57,610 nucleotides of DNA from IMG/VR virus record IMGVR_UViG_3300036832_001282, positions 1-57,610 of that record. One strand, written 5' to 3'. Within the stretch, counting starts at the first letter, position 1. Every line of letters starts with the position of its first letter. Below, piece by piece: positions 36,047-44,268 of this stretch. Below the pieces are notes generated by a model. That model ran no database searches. It had not been told where the DNA came from and saw nothing but the letters and a program-made list of their open reading frames with translations. The translations under genes and the position numbers were made by a program. This DNA comes from a virus.

Positions 36047-37251
36047 CACAACTTCACTAGTGCGCTGGCCCAATCACCAAGATCGTCCTGCTTACAGACT
36101 TTTATGTTCTGATAAAACGGCGACAGCCAACGCCAACTGGACCAGTAGCTCAGCAACAACTTGATGTTCGGATGCCCGATCGCACCGGCAAGATGAATCG
36201 CAGCCGTGTCAATTGAAACTATCGTATCGCAACATTCCATCAGTGCTGCACAGTCGGCAAAATCTTCGAAGTCAAACTGTTCGATACCTGCATCGGCGCA
36301 ACGTTGCTGCACGCTGACCAGACGCACGCCGGGCAACGCTTCGACCAGCAGCGGCAGCGGCAGCGCTCGCGGATAATCACCGCTATGCGCCACGCGTGGC
36401 GACCACGCCACGCCAACAAGACGGCCATGCGTATTGCCAAGCGTGCGCCGCCATTTGTCGACCAAGATCGGATTGGTTTGCAAATACGAATCAAGCGGCA
36501 CCGTGTCTGGCTGCTGCCACAGCATCCGCAACAGAAACAATAGTGAACAGAAATAATCAGCAGGCACCGGCTCGTTCACGACTGGCGCAACTTGCTCGCC
36601 CAGACGTTTCAATTCCGGCGGCAACCATAGTATCACTTCAGCGCCCATCGACCTGAGCATGCCAACGTAACGCAGACACATGATCGAATCGCCGAAACCG
36701 TGATCGTGAATCAGCAAAAGACGCTTGTCATGAAGCGGCTCACCGCACCAGCGCCGCAGCCCGAATTCAACACACTCAAGATATTGCGGCCGGGTAAACA
36801 ACGAGCCGCTGGTCTCGATCGCCGTGGCATACAAATCAAAACCTTCGCGCCAATGACCCAATTCTAATAAACACATTCCAGAATTATATTTTGCAGCTAG
36901 TGTATCAGCATACGATGCTGCGGTTTGAAACGCTACCAGTGCATTCAGCAACTGATCACCGCTGCGCATAGCCTCGCGCCCAGCATCGAGAAAATGTACG
37001 TACTTGTCGATCACTCCGGGCGATGTCTGTTTCGGCACCGCACGATAACCGATATGTTGCCCGCCACGATGAATCGCGATCTTCGAGCCGAATGGAATCG
37101 TGGCAAGGTGCCCATTTGCTGTTCGGACTGACAACACTTCGCCGTCAGTAGTCAGCGCTCGCCAACCATCAACGGTTTCTTCGACCGCCAGAATTGGCAG
37201 TAGGTCTGGCGGATCAAAATTTGCGTAACTTTGTTTGCTTGCCATAGGCAT
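36046..37251 (-). CDS. TPR-containing glycosyltransferase (GT41/GT9-like)
   Basis: 401 residues. The N-terminal third has TPR-like helices (DQLLNALVAFQTAASYADTLAAKYNSGMCLLELGHWREGFDLY). The catalytic part has KRLLLIHDHGFGDSIMCLRYVGMLRSMGAEVILWLPPELKRLGEQ and the sugar-nucleotide site CDTIVSIDTAAIHLAGAIGHPNIKLL, typical of SPINDLY-like/GT9-like enzymes. It probably attaches a sugar to a protein or glycan. It lies directly after the terminator of the second capsid gene and the five-base-periodic stretch. Confidence 0.82.
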   Translation of the reverse strand: MPMASKQSYANFDPPDLLPILAVEETVDGWRALTTDGEVLSVRTANGHLATIPFGSKIAIHRGGQHIGYRAVPKQTSPGVIDKYVHFLDAGREAMRSGDQLLNALVAFQTAASYADTLAAKYNSGMCLLELGHWREGFDLYATAIETSGSLFTRPQYLECVEFGLRRWCGEPLHDKRLLLIHDHGFGDSIMCLRYVGMLRSMGAEVILWLPPELKRLGEQVAPVVNEPVPADYFCSLLFLLRMLWQQPDTVPLDSYLQTNPILVDKWRRTLGNTHGRLVGVAWSPRVAHSGDYPRALPLPLLVEALPGVRLVSVQQRCADAGIEQFDFEDFADCAALMECCDTIVSIDTAAIHLAGAIGHPNIKLLLSYWSSWRWLSPFYQNIKVCKQDDLGDWASALVKL

Positions 37252-37261
37252 TTTAATCTGC

Positions 37262-37401
37262 TAGGTCATGATTTCTTAGGCACGGTGCATTACGGTCTAA
37301 TCGGCACTGCTGGGTAAGGCGTGTTAATGCAGGCGCAGTATGGTGCGGCACAGAATGGTCGGCTTATCCCGTAACGGCGAGGCTTGACAAGGCAGGCTAA
37401 A
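37262..37401 (-). repeat. Short five-base-periodic element, minus orientation
   Basis: About 140 bases without genes. On the plus strand GG (or AG, GA) recurs at 37342, 37347, 37352, 37357, and again at 37376, 37381, 37386, 37391, with phase slips between, i.e. CC every five bases on the minus strand. It begins immediately after the terminator hairpin. Its first bases share 16 of 19 positions with 55509-55527. It shares CCGCACCATA (37339-37348, minus) with 1364-1373. It is probably the same kind of element as 55513-57610. Confidence 0.5.
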
Positions 37402-37433
37402 GAAAACGGTCATTCTCACGAGTGACCGTTTTC
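37402..37433 (-). terminator. Terminator of second capsid gene
   Basis: Perfect 11-bp stem: GAAAACGGTCA (37402-37412) and TGACCGTTTTC (37423-37433), 10-base loop, followed on the minus strand by TTTAGCC. Bidirectional in form. It should stop transcription after the second capsid gene unless antiterminated. Confidence 0.85.
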
Positions 37434-37445
37434 ACTTTTATAGAA

Positions 37446-38525
37446 TCACTTCCAATTTGGCGTAAGCCAACTAATACCTCTTGGATCACGTAGTGCCCAC
37501 GACACTGGCCATCGAATTTTCAACGCCAGCGAATCAGTTTGATACATCGATTTTCGCGGTCCAGCTGTCGGCACTGCTGATGGCACAGAATCCATATGCA
37601 GCGCTGCAGCAGTTGCAACTTCGACATGCGGAGCAGGATCAAGCGCGGCCACTAATGCAGCAGGTGCAATTGCGAGCATATCGCCGCCAATCGAATTTGT
37701 TCCAAGCACAACAACATTGCTGGCTTCGAAAATGAACCGCAACGCCATTGAAACAGCACGACCGGGTGAGACAACAATTAGATACGGTCCATTTTGACCA
37801 ACTGATGAAACAGCGTTAATCAACGATGTTAAATCTTCAGCAAATGCTTCAACGGAGTCAGCATTATTACTTGCTGTCAACGCAGCGATGCCGTTACGCA
37901 AACCAGCTGGTCGCGCCGCTGTTGCCGGATTGACATCGAATAACGTGTCATCGAGCGCACAACCAGCAGAACGCATCAAGGCATCGCCGATCAGCTGCTC
38001 GGCATTACTGGATTCAATCATTTCACGTGTTAGCACCGCAATTGATGCAAGCTTGAACGGCGTCAACAACGCTGGTGTTGCTGATAATTGGCGAACTGGA
38101 ATTGGATCACCTTCAGCAACAAATCCTGAATTAGCTCCTGATGCACTGAATCCTGGTGCACTGATTGAAGCACGGCCAGCAAAATCAAGTAACAATGAAC
38201 GTTTGAATACCTCGGCCGCCGCTGTCGCCGGGCCAAGACCAGCCAGCATGTCATTGACAGTTCGTTGCGCTAATTCTGCAGCCCAAGTAGATACCGTCGT
38301 CATTGCAGGCGCAGAAGCAGCGCGCTCGATCACTTCCAACGTGAGCTTGTCGCTTGGCCACATCAACGCTGCCGCTTCTTGCGGAGACATCTTGCGTACA
38401 ATGCCGACTGCTTTCGCTGTCAGCGCCCGCACGAAAGTGTTGCCTTGCGGCAGCGGCAGCGGGTTGCGCTTGAAAGCGCGACCTGAAAAAGCAGATGTCC
38501 CGATGTATTCCATCGCCTGTGCCAT
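37446..38525 (-). CDS. Second HK97-type major capsid protein (paralogue)
   Basis: 359 residues, GGAG before the ATG. It shares its architecture and motifs with the capsid part of the fusion gene: ASAPAMTTVSTWAAEL, EGDPIPVRQ, VLTREMIESSN, DVNPATAARPAGLRNG, and the end YQTDSLALKIRWPVSWALRD. It has no protease and only a short N-terminal segment. Two HK97-fold shell proteins in one phage could build mixed capsids (hexamer or penton specialisation), or this could be a decoy or older copy. The spacing to the terminase is 15 bases. Confidence 0.85.
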   Translation of the reverse strand: MAQAMEYIGTSAFSGRAFKRNPLPLPQGNTFVRALTAKAVGIVRKMSPQEAAALMWPSDKLTLEVIERAASAPAMTTVSTWAAELAQRTVNDMLAGLGPATAAAEVFKRSLLLDFAGRASISAPGFSASGANSGFVAEGDPIPVRQLSATPALLTPFKLASIAVLTREMIESSNAEQLIGDALMRSAGCALDDTLFDVNPATAARPAGLRNGIAALTASNNADSVEAFAEDLTSLINAVSSVGQNGPYLIVVSPGRAVSMALRFIFEASNVVVLGTNSIGGDMLAIAPAALVAALDPAPHVEVATAAALHMDSVPSAVPTAGPRKSMYQTDSLALKIRWPVSWALRDPRGISWLTPNWK

Positions 38526-38540
38526 TGAACTGAAACTCCG

Positions 38541-40475
38541 CTATCCGATGAGTCGCGCTACGTCGATCTTCGGCTTCGCCAGTGGCGCGACACCCAAAGC
38601 CATCGCTAAAGCTACGAGTCCATCAATGCGGCCGGTCGAACGCTTCTTCGACAAGCGTCTGTTACTTGAATCCTTGCCGACATCACGCACGCCGTCGCGG
38701 CCTTCAACGATAACAGCATTTGCAACGCACATATTTAAAATCGGATTGTTACCGTGTGCGATCTCACGATCAAGAATGCGGCCTTCCAACTCGCGCAGCG
38801 CTGGCGACATCGAGGCGGTACCCTGACCAAACTCAACCCATTGCTCATCGATGATGCGCTCAGGAATGCCGCCTTGCACCAGCCACGGCCGCAGATGCTT
38901 GAAATTCCAGCGATCGAATGCGACCTTGCGGATTTTGTGAACTGATAGAATGTTCAGTATCTGCGGCACCACCTTGTCGTAGCTAACGGCGTTGCCGTCG
39001 ACCGTGTTGAGCAGACCTTCCTTGTACCATTGATCATAGGGCACGTGATCGGTGCGCGAGCGCTCGGCCAGTCCTTCATGCGGCAACCAGAACCACGGCC
39101 GCACATGCCAGACCCGATCAATTTTTCCAACAAGAACCATCGAAGTTAGATCGTTAGTTTCCGACAGATCGAGCCCGGCATAGACTTCCTTGCATTGCGT
39201 CAGATCACCAACTGGCATACCACACTTGGCCCACAACGCAGGCGCGATGAACTGAGAGATCGCCTCAACGCGCTGGTTCAGGATCAGGTTTCGAAACTCA
39301 GCCTCACGCGACGGCATGCGGCGAGCATCTTCCGCCATCGCCCGCACTTCCACCGGGTTCAAGAAGTGACCAAACGCCGGGTTCGCCAGCTTGATGGTGG
39401 CTTCTTCGAATGGCGGCAACGTAATCGGCGCAGTGTAGAGCCGGCAGACCACGCGCGGATCGTGACCGGCAATCGCATCCTCGATCAACACCGACAACAA
39501 ATCTGTGTCAGATGGAGCCTGCGTCGAGATGATAATCGACAATGGATTCTCTTGCGCGCCAGTCGCAGTCTCCAGCGCCTCGTACAGCTTCGAACGCGGA
39601 CCACGCACTTGACCTAACTCATCATGGACGATGAAACTTGGCGACAAACCATAAGCCGTCGAGGCTTCCGCCGATAGCGCGCGATAGTGCGTACCGACAC
39701 CGAAACATACTAATTCTTTGGTGCTTTCCTTGACCGTCACAGTGCCACGCAAGGCTGGCGACATGCGCACGATCTTGGCCGCCAGCATGAAGATCAACGC
39801 CGCCTGCTCGCGCGATTGCGCGGTCGAGAACAGCTGGCTGTTCGGCCGCGCCATCGGCCCGCAGAGATGCACCAGCAACAACACTGCAGCGAGCGCAGAC
39901 TTGCCGTTCTTACGACCAAAGCTGAGAATGGCGCGGCGGGTGCCGTGCGGATTGTCATAGATGTTGCGAAGCTCGGTCTTCTGCCATTCGTCGAGCCGGA
40001 AGGGTTGACCAATCAGCTTGCCTTCCGGGATGTAACACTTGCGCTCGATCCAATCGATGATGTCGTCACCAGTGGGTTTGCGATTGAATTCCGGTGCCAG
40101 CGTCGTCGGCGCTGAAGCGGGCGGCGGCCGGAAGAATGACACCACCACATCTGACACAGCTTCGGGCTCGTCCTCTGCAACCTCTTCGGCCCTGATCTCT
40201 TCGTCCTCCTCGAACACAACAGCAGCCTGCGCCGCCGGGCGCGGCGCTGGTGGTCGCGGTCGCGGCGGCGGCGGTGGCGGTGGCGGCTTTGGCGCTTTGG
40301 GCGGCTTCGGCTTCGGCGGCTTTGGTGGCTGCGGCTTCGGCGTCTCATCGCCGTCGTCATCTTCGTCGTCGCCCAACACATTGGGCAACAACTCGGTGTC
40401 GTCCGTCTCGCCCTGCCAATCCCGTATCTTCCGGCCACGCGGCCGGTTCATCCAATCGTCGCGGAGACGCGCCAC
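38541..40475 (-). CDS. terL: Terminase large subunit (TerL)
   Basis: 644 residues, GTG start preceded by AGGA. ATPase domain with Walker A GRKNGKS (187-193), Walker B FIVHDE (281-286) and coupling motif STQAP (about 318). Nuclease domain with the acidic GLDLSETND (Asp436) and a late RIDGLVALAMA. The first 130 residues are an unusual low-complexity addition: acidic (DDEDDDGDE), then poly-Pro with PKP repeats (about 48-80), then another acidic stretch. Packages DNA into proheads with the small subunit and portal. Confidence 0.95.
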   Translation of the reverse strand: MARLRDDWMNRPRGRKIRDWQGETDDTELLPNVLGDDEDDDGDETPKPQPPKPPKPKPPKAPKPPPPPPPPRPRPPAPRPAAQAAVVFEEDEEIRAEEVAEDEPEAVSDVVVSFFRPPPASAPTTLAPEFNRKPTGDDIIDWIERKCYIPEGKLIGQPFRLDEWQKTELRNIYDNPHGTRRAILSFGRKNGKSALAAVLLLVHLCGPMARPNSQLFSTAQSREQAALIFMLAAKIVRMSPALRGTVTVKESTKELVCFGVGTHYRALSAEASTAYGLSPSFIVHDELGQVRGPRSKLYEALETATGAQENPLSIIISTQAPSDTDLLSVLIEDAIAGHDPRVVCRLYTAPITLPPFEEATIKLANPAFGHFLNPVEVRAMAEDARRMPSREAEFRNLILNQRVEAISQFIAPALWAKCGMPVGDLTQCKEVYAGLDLSETNDLTSMVLVGKIDRVWHVRPWFWLPHEGLAERSRTDHVPYDQWYKEGLLNTVDGNAVSYDKVVPQILNILSVHKIRKVAFDRWNFKHLRPWLVQGGIPERIIDEQWVEFGQGTASMSPALRELEGRILDREIAHGNNPILNMCVANAVIVEGRDGVRDVGKDSSNRRLSKKRSTGRIDGLVALAMALGVAPLAKPKIDVARLIG

Positions 40476-40477
40476 TG

Positions 40478-40999
40478 TTAGTTCCTCGTGTTTTGATCAG
40501 GATCGGCTGGCGTCGTGATCGAGGCGTGACCCCAATCGGACCACGGCCGCTCGTTGGTAGTGTCGGTCGCTTTCGAGCCTGCCGTCTCACGCGCATAACG
40601 CGATTGATTAGTTAGCCGCAGCCGCGTCGCCAGCTGATCAGCGCGCGAAGTCTCAGCAGCGTGCATGCGATGCGCCTGATAAAGCTCTTTCCTCCACCCC
40701 GCCACCTGCTTCCACTGCACCTTGGTCGGCCGCGACATCGACTCAACCTGATTTATCCGGCCCCGCAACGCCGCGATATCGGCGGCGAACGCATCGGCAA
40801 AGCAGACGTGACGCACGTAGCCCTTGAGCAGTGGCCGGTTTTCGGAGGTAAACCAATCCACAGGTAGTCGCTGCACGATCGCATCCCACAGGGATACCTC
40901 TGCGGGTTCCAAGCCAAGGGGGGCAGGTTCCCTGAGCCCTGGTACGATGACACCCTCGGCCTGGAAGGCACTGCGGGTTTTTGGACCTCTGGTCAGCAT
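40478..40999 (-). CDS. terS: Terminase small subunit, P27-like
   Basis: 173 residues from ATG 40999, chosen because of AGGAGATATAC before it (a longer ATG at 41053 has none). Opens LTRGPKTRSAFQAEG and contains EPAPLGLEPAEVSLWDAIVQRLP...LLKGYVRHVCFADAFAADIAAL, the P27 pattern, with a basic region following. Recognises the packaging start. Its gene stops three bases before the TerL start. Confidence 0.85.
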   Translation of the reverse strand: MLTRGPKTRSAFQAEGVIVPGLREPAPLGLEPAEVSLWDAIVQRLPVDWFTSENRPLLKGYVRHVCFADAFAADIAALRGRINQVESMSRPTKVQWKQVAGWRKELYQAHRMHAAETSRADQLATRLRLTNQSRYARETAGSKATDTTNERPWSDWGHASITTPADPDQNTRN

Positions 41000-41448
41000 G
41001 TATATCTCCTTGATATTGCGAGAGAATTCAGCATCCTGTATGAGTTCCTTCAAACAAATAAACCCCCGAATACAATCCTAACAAACAAACTTTTATGGAA
41101 AAAATCCTCGTAATTCGGACCGAAAACCCCTTTAATATCAAGTACTTATTGAAAATACCTCCCAACAGGAGAGCGCCGCCGCGCCGGGGGAATGGAACCC
41201 TCCGAAGATTTCCCACACCCCCCTACCCCCGGAATTCTCCAACGATATCAATAACATAAGGATGCTTTTTAGGGTTCCTAGGAGTTCCAAGCGAGTTCCA
41301 CTCAGGCTCCCCCCTGAAAAATGGAACTTTTTAGGACCATATCCACTGATCGAAATATACCATCAGCATTTGATCCTAATCAACGCTAGTGTGTACGAGA
41401 AGCTCACTGATGCGCTGAAACGCGAGAGCTACCCACCTAGCGCCCACC
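41000..41448. other. Gene-free spacer upstream of terS with repeated GTTCC/GGAAC motifs
   Basis: 449 bases with no gene I trust. It contains a 7-bp inverted repeat CCGGGGG (41184-41190)/CCCCCGG (41226-41232) and clustered copies of GTTCC or its complement: AATGGAACC, GGTTCCTAGG, AGTTCCAAG, AGTTCCACT, AATGGAACT. The minus strand nearer terS is AT-rich, with TTGATA among possible -35 hexamers but no good paired -10. Its place suggests a pac/cos site, a late promoter, or both. Confidence 0.45.
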
Positions 41449-41754
41449 TCAATCCAACGCACCACCAACGCCTACAGGCGGCTTTCTAGGACCATCCCAA
41501 GGCACCAATCGAAGCCCATCCGGACCATCTCGCACGTCGAGCTTGGCCAGCTTGCCAACCTTACCACGCAGACTCTGCGTTCCGCTGTGCTTCCAGCGCA
41601 TGATCAGTTCAACTTCAGGATCAACACCACGTTGAAGTAACAATCGCGCGCCATCTAACAAAGGTTCGCGCGCACACAACAGAAACTCACCATCCACATA
41701 TGCGTTGTAATACCCATCTCGTTTCTTGCGCTCTTCCACATCAAGAAACATCAC
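41449..41754 (-). CDS. Small conserved-looking protein, unknown
   Basis: 101 residues. N-terminal beta segment (EERKKRDGYYNAYVDGEFLLCAREPLLDGARLLLQRGVDPEVELIMRWKHSG), then basic SLRGKVGKLAKLDV and a Gly-rich end. Such proteins are common next to HNH and terminase genes in alphaproteobacterial phages. Function unknown. Confidence 0.6.
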   Translation of the reverse strand: MMFLDVEERKKRDGYYNAYVDGEFLLCAREPLLDGARLLLQRGVDPEVELIMRWKHSGTQSLRGKVGKLAKLDVRDGPDGLRLVPWDGPRKPPVGVGGALD

Positions 41755-41778
41755 TTCGTCTCCACTCGCTTTGTCAGT

Positions 41779-42105
41779 TCACTTCGTCTGCCAGCATGGA
41801 TGCGACTTATCCACCGGCCAGCCATCTCGGCCAATCTCATTTGAGTAACCACGCTGCTCGATCACACGCTTGATCGAATCATGACATGACGCACATAATG
41901 ACTGCAATTCACCAAACTCAAATTTATGCCGATCACCTTGATGCGGCTCGACGTGGTCAACACATACAGCTGGCACCACCAAACTACGCGACTGCAAACA
42001 GATCACACACAATGGATGCTTAATCAGTTGCGCCCTGCGTCGCTTCTTCCAGCGATTCAAACCATACCACTGATTGCCTGGATTGGTGTGCTTCGCCATG
42101 TTCAT
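41779..42105 (-). CDS. HNH endonuclease
   Basis: 108 residues from ATG 42105; the frame is open upstream to a TTG at 42195, which I judge less likely. It has the compact phage HNH layout: HPLCVICLQ (first Cys pair), VDHVEPHQGD (HNH His), LQSLCASCHDS (second Cys pair). HNH enzymes beside terminase genes help DNA cleavage at packaging in HK97-like phages. Confidence 0.85.
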   Translation of the reverse strand: MNMAKHTNPGNQWYGLNRWKKRRRAQLIKHPLCVICLQSRSLVVPAVCVDHVEPHQGDRHKFEFGELQSLCASCHDSIKRVIEQRGYSNEIGRDGWPVDKSHPCWQTK

Positions 42106-42198
42106 CACTTGAAGTGAGCGAAGCGTCAGATCGCGGCGTCTGACGCCAGCCCATTTTTCCCGAGACGCAGAACCTGCACGAGAAAAATCCTGCAATGA

Positions 42199-42453
42199 TC
42201 ACGAACTGATAAATCGTGGAAGCTCGATAATCTCTCGGCAAGCAACGTCGCGATTGATGTTGGTTTCCTCGATGCGCGCTCGCATGCTGAGATGCTCGTC
42301 GACCAGCTGCATCAACTCGACTACTTGCGAATAGGCCGGATGCTCAGTCGCCACCACTCGCAGCTTGCGCGCCAGATCACGCAATGGGCTTTCATGTGTC
42401 ATGAACTGAAACTCGAAGCGCGCTGCGTAGCGCAGTCGATGCGAATTCTGCAT
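42199..42453 (-). CDS. Small helical protein, unknown
   Basis: 84 residues from ATG 42453, selected by GGGAGG nine bases upstream. Helical and charged (HESPLRDLARKLRVVATEHPAYSQVVELMQLVDEHLSMRARIEE). No family recognised. It lies between the NusG-like gene and the HNH nuclease. Confidence 0.55.
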   Translation of the reverse strand: MQNSHRLRYAARFEFQFMTHESPLRDLARKLRVVATEHPAYSQVVELMQLVDEHLSMRARIEETNINRDVACREIIELPRFISS

Positions 42454-42527
42454 CGTACTTCGCCTCCCAACCAGCGATCTATAACCTCGATTCGCCGCCT
42501 CGCGCAAGAGCCCATGGTCATAAAATC

Positions 42528-43031
42528 CTACCTCGCTTCCACGTCAGAACTGGCCAGCAGCACTGGCACTTCGCGACCCAGCAACGCCAGCAAAACCCGC
42601 GATCTCTCAGCACCGGACAGCCCATCGTAAACCCCAAGCTTGCCCGCGAACGAACCACGCTTGATGCGCACCGGATCACCTTTCAGCAAGCCTCTCGGCT
42701 TCGGAAGTTGCACCAGACCATCATCGTCCTCGCGCTTGCGAATCGCATCCATGATCTTGTTCGCCACCTGCACTGGCTTGCCATCCGACATCAACAAGCG
42801 CACCACGCCAACGCTCCAACGCACCTCCCACCAGCGATCCATGATTTCAACAAACACATAGCCGGGAAACAGCGGCACGATCTTTTTCAACCTGCCTTGC
42901 TTGATCAGGATTTTTGGTAAGTAGGTTTTGAAGCGCGCTTGTTCGAGGAAGCGCGCAGCGACTCTTTCGCGCTGCGATTCAGTTTGCACGACTGACCAAA
43001 ACGACTTGGCTGATTGTCGCAACGATGCCAT
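42528..43031 (-). CDS. NusG/RfaH-like transcription elongation or antitermination factor
   Basis: 167 residues from ATG 43031. NGN domain: SFWSVVQTESQRERVAARFLEQARFKTYLPKIL, KKIVPLFPGYVFVEIMDRWWEVRWSVGVVRLL. C-terminal KOW-like domain: LLKGDPVRIKRGSFAGKLGVYDGL...RVLLALLGREVPVLL. NusG paralogues of the RfaH type bind RNA polymerase and suppress termination in long operons. Here the gene precedes a block of more than 40 kb with internal terminators, so a role in late antitermination is likely. Its first 127 bases overlap the HNH/AP2-like gene. Confidence 0.85.
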   Translation of the reverse strand: MASLRQSAKSFWSVVQTESQRERVAARFLEQARFKTYLPKILIKQGRLKKIVPLFPGYVFVEIMDRWWEVRWSVGVVRLLMSDGKPVQVANKIMDAIRKREDDDGLVQLPKPRGLLKGDPVRIKRGSFAGKLGVYDGLSGAERSRVLLALLGREVPVLLASSDVEAR

Positions 43032-43681
43032 TGCTGTTCTTTCGCAGTCGCCCATCGACAGTTCTTAGGCTCATAATCTCCATTATTGTCAGGATAACGA
43101 TCAATGGAATGTTGCGGCGAAGGCTTCAATCCCATATCAACCAAAAAATTCTCGAAGCTGTCATTCCAACGCTTACATACTTTCACACCACGACCACCAT
43201 AATTAGAAAACTTATTTGTGCCAGGAACATTACAACGAGCCCTCATACCAAGCCACGAAGAATATTCAGAAGAAATACCAGAATCTCTAGCATGCCCATG
43301 CTTCGCGCGTTTCACAGATAATTCTTTATTCAAACAACCACATGATCCCGTATGCCCACTAGTTAAACTACCAGTACTAACTATCAAACTATTTCCACAA
43401 TCACATCTACACTTCCAACACGCTGCCTCATGCTTATCATTCTTAACACGTCGTAACACAATCAAACGCTTAAATTTTTGTCCTAACAAACTAGATGCTT
43501 TCAAACACTTTCCACAAGATTTACTTTTTCCACTGCGTAAATTCCCGCGACTAACTACTGCATCATTTCCGCAATCACAACGACACAACCAATACGCCAT
43601 TCCAGAATTTGAACTACCTTTTCGACTCAACACAAACAATCGACCAAAATGCTGTCCACACAAATCAATCAACTTGCTCAT
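42905..43681 (-). CDS. HNH/AP2-like endonuclease with two zinc-ribbon-type repeats
   Basis: 258 residues from the ATG at 43681 that overlaps the upstream stop as ATGA. Two N-terminal repeats of W.CRCDCGN...SGK/HT-SCG-C (Cys-rich, zinc-binding look), then the module EYSSWLGMRARCNVPGTNKFSNYGGRGVKVCKRWNDSFENFLVDMG and SIDRYPDNNGDYEPKNCRWATAKEQ, typical of homing-type HNH/AP2 proteins. The C-terminal 40 residues overlap the NusG-like gene in another frame. Probably a mobile, self-serving endonuclease. Confidence 0.8.
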   Translation of the reverse strand: MSKLIDLCGQHFGRLFVLSRKGSSNSGMAYWLCRCDCGNDAVVSRGNLRSGKSKSCGKCLKASSLLGQKFKRLIVLRRVKNDKHEAACWKCRCDCGNSLIVSTGSLTSGHTGSCGCLNKELSVKRAKHGHARDSGISSEYSSWLGMRARCNVPGTNKFSNYGGRGVKVCKRWNDSFENFLVDMGLKPSPQHSIDRYPDNNGDYEPKNCRWATAKEQQWHRCDNQPSRFGQSCKLNRSAKESLRASSNKRASKPTYQKS

Positions 43682-44268
43682 TTCACTTCTCCGTCTCGAT
43701 GCAACCAACACATCCTCGGATCACCACGGTAACCTGATTCAAACACAGCCCACACAAAATCCTGCGTGCCACCTCCAGGCTTATTGCCTGCCGCAATCCA
43801 CTGACCGGGCGGCATCGAAGGTCGCGGAGTTAAAAAATAAACTTTTTTCAAAGGCAAGTCACGCAGCCAATGCGCGGCGTTCAATCTCCGCGTCAGCATG
43901 ATCATCGCCACCTTGTCGGCAAACAACATCGCGTGCTCGCAAAATTCCTGTATCAGATCGAACGGCGGATTGCAGACAATCGACATCTGTTGCGGATCAC
44001 GACGCGCGAAGTGAAACATCTGCATGAAGTCTTTTCGCTCGAATGCACTATTCAACTTGTGGCGCTTGCGATTCACAATATCACTTCCACGAATCCCGTA
44101 ACCTGCCGCTTTCGCTGAACTGAGAATCGTTCCAATACCACATGCCGGGTCGTATATCGTTGAAGCAAACTCTTCAACTTCAAATAAACGTTCACTACAC
44201 CATGAAGGCTCGACGTACCAACCATCCTTGGCTTTCTCGAAAATGTGCGACTCACGACGGCGTTTCAT
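43678..44268 (-). CDS. DNA N6-adenine methyltransferase-like protein
   Basis: 196 residues from ATG 44268, overlapping the upstream gene as ATGA and preceded by GGTGAAG. SAM site STIYDPACGIGTILSSAKAAGY and catalytic motif IV IVCNPPFDLIQEF are visible, as in N6-adenine or N4-cytosine methylases. No target-recognition domain is evident. Sits next to a second methyltransferase, suggesting protection from host restriction. Confidence 0.82.
   Translation of the reverse strand: MKRRRESHIFEKAKDGWYVEPSWCSERLFEVEEFASTIYDPACGIGTILSSAKAAGYGIRGSDIVNRKRHKLNSAFERKDFMQMFHFARRDPQQMSIVCNPPFDLIQEFCEHAMLFADKVAMIMLTRRLNAAHWLRDLPLKKVYFLTPRPSMPPGQWIAAGNKPGGGTQDFVWAVFESGYRGDPRMCWLHRDGEVK

Noticed and set aside
41262-41489. 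75-codon plus-strand frame upstream of terS
   Set aside because: No ribosome-binding site, opposite to all neighbours, overlaps the end of a minus-strand gene, no similarity recognised.
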